From Psychrobacter sp. (GTDB taxonomy: Bacteria > Pseudomonadota > Gammaproteobacteria > Pseudomonadales > Moraxellaceae): 5,951 nucleotides of DNA. The translations under genes and the position numbers were made by a program. The stretch spans positions 1 to 5,951 of the forward strand of contig JAHHUJ010000137.1 in NCBI GenBank assembly GCA_020024075.1, given 5' to 3'. Of this stretch, positions 1 through 5,933 are shown in pieces. The notes under the pieces were generated by a model that was not told the origin of the DNA, ran no database searches, and saw only the letters and a program-made list of their open reading frames with translations. Within the stretch, counting starts at the first letter, position 1, and every line of letters starts with the position of its first letter.

Positions 1-1152
1 ACTGATGGTGATATCCAGTACATTCAAGCCGATCATGTAATTATCGCCACTGGGTCAAAGCCTTTTGTGCCTGAAGGCTGGAAATTAGCATTAGGCGATG
101 CTTTGATGACTTCTGATACCATTTTTGAGCTGCCAGATTTACCGAAATCTATGGCGGTGATAGGTGCAGGAGCTATCGGCCTTGAATTGGCTCAGGCAAT
201 GACTCGACTCGGTGTTGAGGTGGCACTCTTCAATCGCAGTGAAAACGTGGGTGGCCTAAAAGACGAGGCCATTAATCAAAAAGCCATTGCTTGCTTCTCA
301 AAACAGTTAGATTTACGTCTCAATACCCGTATTGATGAGGTATCTCGACAAGAAGCTAACGGCAAGGGCCAAGCCGTTATCAATTATACCGATGCTGATG
401 GTAACTCACAGACTTGGCGTGGTGAAAAAGTGCTGGTGGCTACCGGACGCCGTAACTCATTACATACCCTAGGACTTGAGCACGTGGGGGTACAATTGGA
501 TGACAAAAATCGTCCACTTAAGTTGAATAAAATAACCGGTAAAATTGAAGGCACCATTGAAGGCACCAATGTCTATATCGTCGGTGATGCCAATGCCTAT
601 ATGCCGTTACTGCATGTCTCAAGCAATGAGGGCTATTTATCAGGCAAAGAGGTGGCATTAAAGATAACAGGTCAGGCCGATAAAATCAGTATGAGTGACG
701 CCATTGCCAAAGATGCAGGCTGCTCTGAAGACAGTAATATGCTGAATGATATGTCGCCCGATAAGTCACAAACCGCAACCACCCCCATGTCAATAATATT
801 CAGTGCACCACAAATTATGAATGTGGGTCAGTCTTTATCAGACATTGAGCAAGAAGGACAGCCTTATGTCATCGGCGAGGTGAGCTTTGACAATCAAGGG
901 CGTAGCCGAGTAATGGGTGTCAACTGTGGCCTATTACATATTTATGCTTGCCCAAAATCTGAGTTAATATTGGGTGCAAGCATGGTGGGCCCTGATGCCG
1001 AATATATCGCTCATATTTTGGCCACAGCCATTACCAACCAAGTAAATATCAACGGCTTATTGGCCAGCCCCTTCTACCATCCTACTATTCTTGAAGGGTT
1101 ACGCACCGCCTTACGTGATACTATAAGTAAAATTAATAAATATAACGCGTAA
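1..1152 (+). CDS. Dihydrolipoyl dehydrogenase-like pyridine nucleotide-disulfide oxidoreductase, 5'-truncated
   Basis: The frame is open from base 1, so the GTG at 67 is internal and the true start lies before the window. About 383 C-terminal residues are present. Visible landmarks, in order, are the FAD-domain motif IIATGS (about 46-63), the dinucleotide-binding loop GAGAIG (163-180), a second ATG motif VATGRR (436-453), the FAD-contacting YIVGDAN (574-594), and a dimerisation domain from about 784. That domain ends in HPTILE, with His at 1078-1080 and Glu at 1093-1095 in the spacing of the catalytic His-Glu dyad of lipoamide dehydrogenases. The ending HPTILEGLRTALRD resembles the PRK06292-type dihydrolipoamide dehydrogenase subgroup. 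Such enzymes reoxidise dihydrolipoyl groups of 2-oxoacid dehydrogenase complexes in the cytoplasm, using FAD and NAD+. The CxxxxC disulfide is outside the window and no E1/E2 genes are adjacent, so the substrate is unproven. Odd points: a longer linker before the dimerisation domain (about 673-783), and Asn-Arg where an NAD-binding Glu is common. A related flavin disulfide reductase is the main alternative. Confidence 0.85.
   Translation, partial: TDGDIQYIQADHVIIATGSKPFVPEGWKLALGDALMTSDTIFELPDLPKSMAVIGAGAIGLELAQAMTRLGVEVALFNRSENVGGLKDEAINQKAIACFSKQLDLRLNTRIDEVSRQEANGKGQAVINYTDADGNSQTWRGEKVLVATGRRNSLHTLGLEHVGVQLDDKNRPLKLNKITGKIEGTIEGTNVYIVGDANAYMPLLHVSSNEGYLSGKEVALKITGQADKISMSDAIAKDAGCSEDSNMLNDMSPDKSQTATTPMSIIFSAPQIMNVGQSLSDIEQEGQPYVIGEVSFDNQGRSRVMGVNCGLLHIYACPKSELILGASMVGPDAEYIAHILATAITNQVNINGLLASPFYHPTILEGLRTALRDTISKINKYNA
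544..567 (+). repeat. Perfect 12-base in-frame tandem duplication
   Basis: ATTGAAGGCACC occurs twice head to tail (544-555 and 556-567), encoding IEGT-IEGT just before the YIVGDAN motif of the flavoprotein. The duplication keeps the frame and lies in the surface loop that precedes the FAD-contacting strand. It looks like a replication-slippage duplication. Whether it is fixed or variable between strains cannot be seen here. Confidence 0.85.
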
Positions 1153-1173
1153 TTCATTTTGCTTATCACCAAT

Positions 1174-1204
1174 AAACCCTGCCATAACACTGCAGGGTTT
1201 TTTT
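1174..1204 (+). terminator. Rho-independent terminator of the flavoprotein gene
   Basis: A perfect 9-bp stem, AAACCCTGC (1174-1182) with GCAGGGTTT (1192-1200), encloses a 9-base loop and runs into seven consecutive T residues (1198-1204). It starts 22 bases after the stop codon at 1152. This is a canonical intrinsic terminator and separates the flavoprotein from the channel gene. The A-rich side makes it plausible only in the + direction. Confidence 0.9.
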
Positions 1205-1242
1205 ATAATACGTAAGTTTTTTAGAAGCTAATTTACAAAAAC

Positions 1243-1250
1243 TAAGGAGG
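1243..1250 (+). other. Perfect Shine-Dalgarno-like octamer without a usable start codon
   Basis: TAAGGAGG is fully complementary to the usual 3' end of 16S rRNA, yet no ATG, GTG or TTG lies in the 5-12 bases after it. A CTG directly follows at 1251 and opens a 28-codon frame that ends at TGA 1335-1337, in the same frame as the downstream channel gene. The CTG has no spacing from the octamer, so translation from it is unlikely. The site may be chance, a relic of a lost start, or a ribosome-standby element in the channel leader. Confidence 0.4.
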
Positions 1251-1266
1251 CTGCTAACAAGGCGGA

Positions 1267-1331
1267 CTCAACTTGACCTAATTTTGTTGTATATTAAGAC
1301 TATTGACGCAATTGTAACTGATTCTCTTAGA
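1267..1331 (+). promoter_or_regulatory. Weak candidate promoter elements for the MscS gene
   Basis: The terminator at 1174-1204 implies that the channel gene needs its own promoter in this gap. TATATT at 1290-1295 matches the -10 consensus at 5 of 6 bases but has no good -35 box 16-18 bases upstream. TTGACC (1273-1278) and TTGACG (1303-1308) each match -35 at 5 of 6 bases but lack a good -10 at proper spacing; TAAGAC (1295-1300) and CTTAGA (1326-1331) are poor partners. The location is plausible, the exact element uncertain. Confidence 0.25.
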
Positions 1332-1355
1332 CAATGACCCATTATAGGATTACCA

Positions 1356-2546
1356 ATGGATAAAGATACTGGCTCAAAAATTAGCGCATTTTTTCAAGAC
1401 ATTATGCACGATTTATACTCGAGCTTATATCTTGCAATTGGGGGTGATTTAGAAGAAGAGAGTCGAGACTGGGCTTCTCGCGGCGTAGAGCTTGCCAGCA
1501 CCACCATTAAAATCGTCATTTTATTACTAATTGTAAGCTTCTTATATTGGCTAATCATCTATATTGCTGAGCGCTATCAACAGCGTTTAAAAATATCCGA
1601 CAAACGATTAAGCATTACCCGTTCCACCCTTCGTTATATCTGGTTTGTCAGCTGTGTGCTGGCGGTAATGAGTCAGATAAATGTTGAGCCTGCCACCGTG
1701 TCCGCAACGGCCAAAGCCAGTATATGGGCCGGAATTTATTACGTGCTATGGACCTCATCTGAACAAGTTATTAGCCGAGTTTTAAAGCATTATGGACTTA
1801 ACGCCTCGATAGAACAGCTACTAAAAAATGTATTCTCCGTATTAATTATAGTGCTGGGACTGGCCAGTGTTATGGCTCAGTTTGGTTTCGATATCGTGTC
1901 GTTAGTAGCCGGTCTGGGTATTTTGGGTTTGGCAGTGGGTTTTGCGGCGCAGTCCACCATTGCTAACTTCATCTCTGGTATTACCATTTTGCTGGAGCAG
2001 TCCTTTAAAGTTGGCGACTGGATTAGTATTGACGAAAACGAAGGCCGGGTCATTCTCATCTCATTACGCACCACCCATATCTTGACCCGAGACAACATCA
2101 CGGTCATTATTCCCAATGCGACCGTCGCCTCCTCAGAGGTCACCAACTTAACCTCAAAGAACTTTATTCGCTTTGATATCAGGGCCCGTATTGCTCTAGA
2201 AGCTGATATTGAGCAAGCCAGAAAAGTTATTATGCAGGTGCTCGATGAGACTGAAAATATTCTAAAACGTCCCGAGCCATTAGCCACCGTTGACCATATC
2301 AGCGACTTTGGAACGGTATTTATTATCCGCTATTGGGTGAAACCTGCCGCTGTGGCCCGTATGCCCGTTATCAAAGAAACTCTACATGAAAAGATTAAAA
2401 TAGGCTTTGAAAAAGAAGGCATTAACATCCCCTACCCTCACATGAAACTGGTCATGCCTGCCAACCTCAAAGCATCTGATATTGAGGCCCAATTGCAACC
2501 ATTACAGCCATCTTCTACACACAGTCCGTCAGATACTAATAAATAA
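1356..2546 (+). CDS. MscS-family small-conductance mechanosensitive ion channel
   Basis: This inner-membrane channel opens under membrane tension and releases solutes during hypo-osmotic shock. It has 396 residues, against 286 for E. coli MscS, with extra N-terminal sequence. Hydrophobic segments lie at about 50-70, 93-108, 122-132 (weak) and 157-175, followed by the pore-lining TM3 at about 178-212 with Gly/Ala packing (LAVGFAAQS, 192-200). The beta domain (about 218-265) contains VIIPN (250-254), the family's conserved Pro-Asn. A C-terminal alpha/beta domain ends in NIPYPHM (357-363), matching the SFPYPQM of E. coli MscS. The last 25 or so residues look disordered. The ATG at 1356 is preceded by AGGA (1346-1349) with 6-base spacing, and an in-frame TGA at 1335 rules out an upstream start. 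The gene appears monocistronic, between a terminator and a 292-base gap. The family call is secure. Whether it works as MscS itself or as a paralogue is open, so no symbol is given. Confidence 0.93.
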   Translation: MDKDTGSKISAFFQDIMHDLYSSLYLAIGGDLEEESRDWASRGVELASTTIKIVILLLIVSFLYWLIIYIAERYQQRLKISDKRLSITRSTLRYIWFVSCVLAVMSQINVEPATVSATAKASIWAGIYYVLWTSSEQVISRVLKHYGLNASIEQLLKNVFSVLIIVLGLASVMAQFGFDIVSLVAGLGILGLAVGFAAQSTIANFISGITILLEQSFKVGDWISIDENEGRVILISLRTTHILTRDNITVIIPNATVASSEVTNLTSKNFIRFDIRARIALEADIEQARKVIMQVLDETENILKRPEPLATVDHISDFGTVFIIRYWVKPAAVARMPVIKETLHEKIKIGFEKEGINIPYPHMKLVMPANLKASDIEAQLQPLQPSSTHSPSDTNK

Positions 2547-2599
2547 CGAATAACAATAAACGACTTTTGTAAAAAATAGCCCATAAATGACTCAAAATT

Positions 2600-2706
2600 T
2601 GGCTTATTTATAGAGCCTAGTTATCTCCTAGTAGATGAGTGTGGTAAAATCACTGTTAATTAACTTATCACTCCCACCTACTGGCTTATTTAACAGCCTA
2701 CTTATC
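2600..2706 (+). repeat. Two imperfect direct repeats, each with a small hairpin
   Basis: Copy 1 (2600-2625) and copy 2 (2682-2706) both begin TGGCTTATTTA and both end TTATC, with AGCCTA between. They differ by a one-base gap and a few substitutions. Each can fold GGCT against AGCC with an 8-9 base loop. A shorter exact repeat, ACTTATCAC, occurs at 2663-2671 and again at 2700-2708, overlapping copy 2. No transposase or target-site duplication is associated, so these are more likely local duplications or regulatory sites than a mobile element. Confidence 0.6.
2642..2650 (+). promoter_or_regulatory. Candidate extended -10 promoter upstream of rlmKL
   Basis: TGGTAAAAT fits the extended -10 pattern TGn-TAtAAT, with 5 of 6 matches in the hexamer (2645-2650). 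The -35 position holds only a weak match (around TTATCT, 2621-2626), which extended -10 promoters tolerate. The palindrome GTTAATTAAC begins five bases downstream, where an operator could sit. Transcription from here would give a leader of about 180 bases for rlmKL. Confidence 0.35.
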
Positions 2707-2731
2707 ACGACCAATCATCTTTTTTTATAAA
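2702..2731 (+). promoter_or_regulatory. Candidate sigma-70 promoter proximal to rlmKL
   Basis: TTATCA (2702-2707, 4 of 6 matches to -35) is followed after 18 bases by TATAAA (2726-2731, 5 of 6 matches to -10). The -35 box lies in the second ACTTATCAC repeat and the second long repeat copy. The expected transcript start is near 2738, leaving a leader of about 100 bases. The assignment is by eye only. Confidence 0.35.
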
Positions 2732-2792
2732 ACAGTGCACACTCAATACCTGTATCAGTCAGTTTCTGCTATTTAGCTTAGCTGCCCGAAGA

Positions 2793-2820
2793 TTGAATTA
2801 GTAAATTTGAATTAATAAAT
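2793..2820 (+). repeat. 14-base tandem repeat in the rlmKL leader
   Basis: TTGAATTAGTAAAT (2793-2806) is followed immediately by TTGAATTAATAAAT (2807-2820), identical at 13 of 14 bases. The array ends 8 bases before the AAGG ribosome binding site (2829-2832) of rlmKL. The sequence is nearly all A and T, so it would keep the leader unstructured around the ribosome binding site. Each unit begins with a -35-like TTGAAT, but no matching -10 box is convincing. Confidence 0.8.
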
Positions 2821-2838
2821 ACAACGTAAAGGCCAACT

Positions 2839-5265
2839 ATGTCCACCCCCACAACCGAAAACATCCCTAACAGCAACGACCTAAGTACTCAACCTGTAGC
2901 CTCAAACAAACGCTATGACATCATCGTTACCTGCGCCGATGGCTTAGAAGCACCGCTCCAAACTGAATTAGATAGCATGGAGATTGGCTGTGAGTTAAAA
3001 AGCACAGGCCGTATTGCCGTCAACGCCACTTTAGAACAGATTTATAAAATTTGTCTGTGGTCACGGGTGGCCTCACGTGTCTTATTGCCTATCAAAAAGC
3101 GTAATATCAATAAAGACTATGATGTGGCCGAGCAGCTAAATGGCCTGGCCCGTACTGTAGATTGGACTCAGTGGTTTGATCTTGATGACACCTTTGCGAT
3201 TCGTATGAGTGTCGATAAAAGAGTTCAAGTTAGCCAGCAGTTCGCCATGCTACGTATCAAAGATGCCATTGCCGATACCTTCAGCGAAAAGCTAGATGCC
3301 CGTCCTGATGTCGATAGCAGTAACCCTGACTTCCCTATTTATGCTACCGTCAATGAGAAGCAGGCTGAGATTTTCCTAGATTTATCTGGTACCAGTCTTC
3401 ACCGCCGCGGTTACCGTGTGGCAATGACTGATGCGCCGCTAAAAGAAAACTTGGCAGCAGGCCTACTATATACCGTCGGTTGGCACAAAACCAAAAACAG
3501 CTACAGTGCTTTAATTGACCCTATGTGTGGTTCAGGTACATTCATTATTGAAGCGCTATTAATGCACTGTGATTATGCGGTCGGCATTGATAAAGCCGAG
3601 TCACAATTTGGTTTTTATAACTGGCAAGAGCATGACAGCGAGCTTTGGCAACAGTGTGTGGTGGATGCCCAGCAGCGTTTCCATAATGGACTAGAAAAAG
3701 CCGCCGCTGGTAAATTGCCTACTATATTAGGCTTCGATGCCGATGCCGGCGCCATTAAAGCCACTCATAAAAACTTAATCGCTGCTGGTCTAATCGAGCT
3801 TATTCCGCATTTAACTTTAGAGCAGCGCCCACTGTCTCAATTAAAGATTGCTTTGGCTAAGCCACTATTAGATCGCAAACTTAAACGCCCCCTTATCATC
3901 ACCAACCCACCTTATGGTGAGCGCCTAGGTGATAGCGACTTTATCAAACCTTTATATCAAGGCCTAGGCTTAACCCTACAAGACATATTTGCTAAGCAAA
4001 AATATCAGCCCATGTTAGGTCTACTAGCCGCTCATGTTGAGCAAGCTGATGTGCTGCCTCTAGATGAGCCACAAACCCTACGCTGCCATAACGGTGCTAT
4101 CACTGTCTATTTCAGATACGGCCAACTGCTACGTAAAGAAGGGGAAAGTTTAATCGATCGCTTTGAGCGCAAAAAGATTGAGGTCGATGAAGCACAAGAC
4201 TTTGTCAATCGCCTGCAAAAGAATGTCGCTCATCTCAAAAAGCTGGCTGCTAAAGAAGACGTCACCAATCTCCGTGTTTATGACGCTGACTTGCCGGATT
4301 ATAAGGTAGCTATTGATGTATATGGCGACTACGTTCACGTACAAGAATGGGCGCCACCAAAGACCATTCCGCCAGAAACCGCCAAAAAGCGCTTTAACTT
4401 AGCCTTGATGGGCATCCGTGAAGTGTTCGGTATTAACCGCGAGCAAGTGTTTATCAAAACCCGCGCCCGTCAGGTAGGTAACACTCAATATGGTAATCCA
4501 GATAACCAAGCTAAAGAGAGCAAAGTCAATAAAGACGCTCCAGAACCAAAAAAAGACAACCGCAATCGCTACAAAGGTAATAAGTTCCAGCAAGCGCGTG
4601 AAGAAGCCAAACGTCAAGAAGCTCAGCGTCTAGCACAGAAAAAACGCAAGATGCATGTAGTACAAGAAGATGGTGCTTATTTCTATGTTAACTTTACCGA
4701 TTATTTAGACACCGGTCTGTTTATTGACCACCGTAATATGCGCAGCATGATTCGCTCGGCCAGTCGTGGCGCTGACGTATTGAACCTATTTGCCTATACC
4801 TGTACTGCCAGTGTGCACGCTGCCCTTGGGGGTGCAAAATCGGTGACCAGTGTCGACTTATCACAAAATTATCTGGATTGGGGCAAACAAAACTTTGCCT
4901 TAAACGGCCTAGATGTCACTACCAGCCGCTATCAGTTTATTGCCTCCGACATCTTTGATTGGATTAAAGACAATACCGATCAATTTGACGTTATCTTTAT
5001 TGATCCACCAACGTTTTCAAACTCTAAGAAGTTCCAAGGTACTTTTGATGTGCAACGTGATCACACCGCCCTTATCAACCGAGCGATGAACCGTTTGGCC
5101 AATGGCGGCGTGATTTACTTCTCAAATAACTTTACTAAGTTTGAGTTAGATGAAGAGCTTTATGAGCGTTATGATGTCACTGAGATTACCAATGAAACCA
5201 TTGGCTTTGACTTTAACCCCAAAAAGCCGATTCATCATAGTTTTGAGATTCGTCATAAGCTTTAA
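2839..5265 (+). CDS. rlmKL: Bifunctional 23S rRNA methyltransferase RlmKL (m2G2445 and m7G2069)
   Basis: This fused cytoplasmic enzyme methylates two guanines of 23S rRNA during ribosome assembly: m2G2445 through the RlmL half and m7G2069 through the RlmK half (E. coli numbering). It has 808 residues, against 702 in E. coli. Residues 1-24 are a polar, low-complexity extension. A THUMP-containing RNA-binding region covers about 25-185. The first Rossmann methyltransferase shows its SAM loop in DPMCGSGTF (227-235), GFDAD (298-302) and catalytic TNPPYGERLG (355-364). The second half has YDADLPDY (481-488) and VQEWAPPKTI (501-510), then SAM-loop residues LNLFAYTCTASVHA (648-661), VDLS (672-675) and IDPPTFSNSK (721-730). 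These closely match the E. coli protein. A Lys/Arg/Gln/Asn-rich insert of roughly 40 extra residues (within about 551-604) separates the second half's N-terminal domain from its catalytic fold. The ATG at 2839 has AAGG (2829-2832) six bases upstream, and the next Met (47) is already inside the fold. It is the first gene of a likely two-gene operon. Confidence 0.96.
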   Translation: MSTPTTENIPNSNDLSTQPVASNKRYDIIVTCADGLEAPLQTELDSMEIGCELKSTGRIAVNATLEQIYKICLWSRVASRVLLPIKKRNINKDYDVAEQLNGLARTVDWTQWFDLDDTFAIRMSVDKRVQVSQQFAMLRIKDAIADTFSEKLDARPDVDSSNPDFPIYATVNEKQAEIFLDLSGTSLHRRGYRVAMTDAPLKENLAAGLLYTVGWHKTKNSYSALIDPMCGSGTFIIEALLMHCDYAVGIDKAESQFGFYNWQEHDSELWQQCVVDAQQRFHNGLEKAAAGKLPTILGFDADAGAIKATHKNLIAAGLIELIPHLTLEQRPLSQLKIALAKPLLDRKLKRPLIITNPPYGERLGDSDFIKPLYQGLGLTLQDIFAKQKYQPMLGLLAAHVEQADVLPLDEPQTLRCHNGAITVYFRYGQLLRKEGESLIDRFERKKIEVDEAQDFVNRLQKNVAHLKKLAAKEDVTNLRVYDADLPDYKVAIDVYGDYVHVQEWAPPKTIPPETAKKRFNLALMGIREVFGINREQVFIKTRARQVGNTQYGNPDNQAKESKVNKDAPEPKKDNRNRYKGNKFQQAREEAKRQEAQRLAQKKRKMHVVQEDGAYFYVNFTDYLDTGLFIDHRNMRSMIRSASRGADVLNLFAYTCTASVHAALGGAKSVTSVDLSQNYLDWGKQNFALNGLDVTTSRYQFIASDIFDWIKDNTDQFDVIFIDPPTFSNSKKFQGTFDVQRDHTALINRAMNRLANGGVIYFSNNFTKFELDEELYERYDVTEITNETIGFDFNPKKPIHHSFEIRHKL

Positions 5266-5268
5266 CTG

Positions 5269-5274
5269 TAAGGA
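5269..5274 (+). promoter_or_regulatory. Ribosome binding site that fixes the start of the small methyltransferase
   Basis: TAAGGA lies in the 16-base gap after the rlmKL stop and 7 bases before the ATG at 5282. An in-frame ATG exists farther upstream at 5150, but it lies inside the conserved 3' end of rlmKL, would add 44 residues unlike the methyltransferase fold, and has no comparable site. This supports the start at 5282. Confidence 0.85.
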
Positions 5275-5281
5275 TATACCC

Positions 5282-5893
5282 ATGTGGGATGAGCGCTATA
5301 AACAGCAAGAATATATTTATGGCACAGACGCCAATGATTTTTTACAACAAACCATCAAAACTATCGCAAATCATGATACTGATAAAAAACAAGTGTTATG
5401 TATCGCTGAGGGTGAAGGGCGTAATGCGGTTTTTCTAGCCGAGCAAGGCTATAATGTTACAGCTGTTGATTTATCAGAGGTAGGGTTACAAAAAGCCAAA
5501 AAGCTTGCCGAACAAAAAGGCGTTTCTATTACTACTATAGTTGCAAATTTGGCAGAGTTTGATTTTGGGGTTGAAAAATGGGATGCTATTGTCTCAATTT
5601 GGGCTCATATGCCTGCTGATATCCGCCAGCGTGTTCATCAACAAGTGCTAAAGTCACTAAAACCAAATGGGGTATTTGTCTTAGAAGCCTATACCGCTGA
5701 GCAGCCTAAAATGTCAGGCATTGGCGGTCCACCAGCATCTAAGCCTGAGATGTTTATGTCACTTGAGGGTTTACGGCAAGAACTATCAGGCCTACAAGAG
5801 GTTGTTGCAGTCGAAACGCATCGCCATGTGATGGAAGGCAAAATGCATCAGGGAGACAGTGCTGTGGTACAGTTTGTGGGTGTTAAAAACTAA
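5282..5893 (+). CDS. Class I SAM-dependent methyltransferase, TehB-like family, substrate unknown
   Basis: A 203-residue soluble methyltransferase. The N-terminus MWDERY...YIYGTDANDFL is typical of a widespread small bacterial family often labelled only as SAM-dependent or TehB-like methyltransferase. The SAM-binding strand and loop are VLCIAEGEGRNAVFLA (38-53), followed by the acidic ribose-binding position in VTAVDLS (59-65), a motif-II-like WDAIVSIWAHMP (100-111), and LKPNGVFVLEAY (126-137) after the fold's fourth helix. A C-terminal GIGGPP (146-151) and a closing strand DSAVVQFVGV (192-201) complete the fold. No TPR, membrane or RNA-binding domain is attached. It follows rlmKL by 16 bases on the same strand and is probably co-transcribed, which could suggest a link to translation but may be only convenience. 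A tellurite or thiol-detoxifying methyltransferase is an alternative; nothing here decides the substrate. Confidence 0.88.
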   Translation: MWDERYKQQEYIYGTDANDFLQQTIKTIANHDTDKKQVLCIAEGEGRNAVFLAEQGYNVTAVDLSEVGLQKAKKLAEQKGVSITTIVANLAEFDFGVEKWDAIVSIWAHMPADIRQRVHQQVLKSLKPNGVFVLEAYTAEQPKMSGIGGPPASKPEMFMSLEGLRQELSGLQEVVAVETHRHVMEGKMHQGDSAVVQFVGVKN

Positions 5894-5907
5894 ATAGGTG
5901 GTGTTTC

Positions 5908-5933
5908 AAAAAGTATGCTGACATTAGACATAC
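5908..5933 (-). terminator. Weak terminator-like hairpin, read on the minus strand
   Basis: GTATG (5913-5917) pairs with CATAC (5929-5933) around an 11-base loop, and five A residues (5908-5912) precede it, which become a T run on the minus strand. It could end a convergent gene located past the window. The stem is only 5 bp with a large loop, and no T run follows on the + strand, so it does not clearly terminate the methyltransferase gene. Confidence 0.25.

Larger units (their letters stand above)
2547..2838 (+). other. 292-base AT-rich intergenic region between the channel gene and rlmKL
   Basis: No credible gene is visible. The longest ATG frame seen (2635-2730, 31 codons) lacks a ribosome binding site. 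The region contains alternating AGCC and GGCT blocks (2578-2581, 2601-2604, 2614-2617, 2683-2686, 2695-2698) able to form mutually exclusive 4-8 bp hairpins, a 10-base palindrome GTTAATTAAC (2655-2664), the repeats and candidate promoters listed separately, and a 14-base tandem repeat near the end. No clear T-tract terminator follows the channel gene. A weak bulged hairpin, 2574-2581 with 2601-2609, lacks a T run. Confidence 0.6.

Noticed and set aside
67..69. GTG as the start of the flavoprotein gene
   Set aside because: The same frame is open to base 1 and encodes the conserved IIATGS motif upstream of it, so the gene is cut by the window edge.
1249..1260. GGCTGCTAACAA resembles a stretch found in common T7 expression vectors
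   Set aside because: The match is only about 12 bases and the flanks differ, so vector contamination is not supported.
1877..2287. 136-codon minus-strand open frame inside the channel gene
   Set aside because: It lies opposite the conserved pore and beta domain coding sequence and its product shows no recognisable domain; it is a shadow frame.
2587..2613. 8-codon frame as a possible leader peptide
   Set aside because: No ribosome binding site, no run of regulatory codons, and no terminator or antiterminator after it.
2635..2730. 31-codon + strand frame in the gap before rlmKL
   Set aside because: No ribosome binding site, an unremarkable hydrophobic product, and it overlaps the candidate promoters.
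5150..5281. Upstream ATG giving a 247-residue form of the small methyltransferase
   Set aside because: These 44 codons overlap the conserved 3' end of rlmKL in another frame, while a strong ribosome binding site precedes the ATG at 5282.
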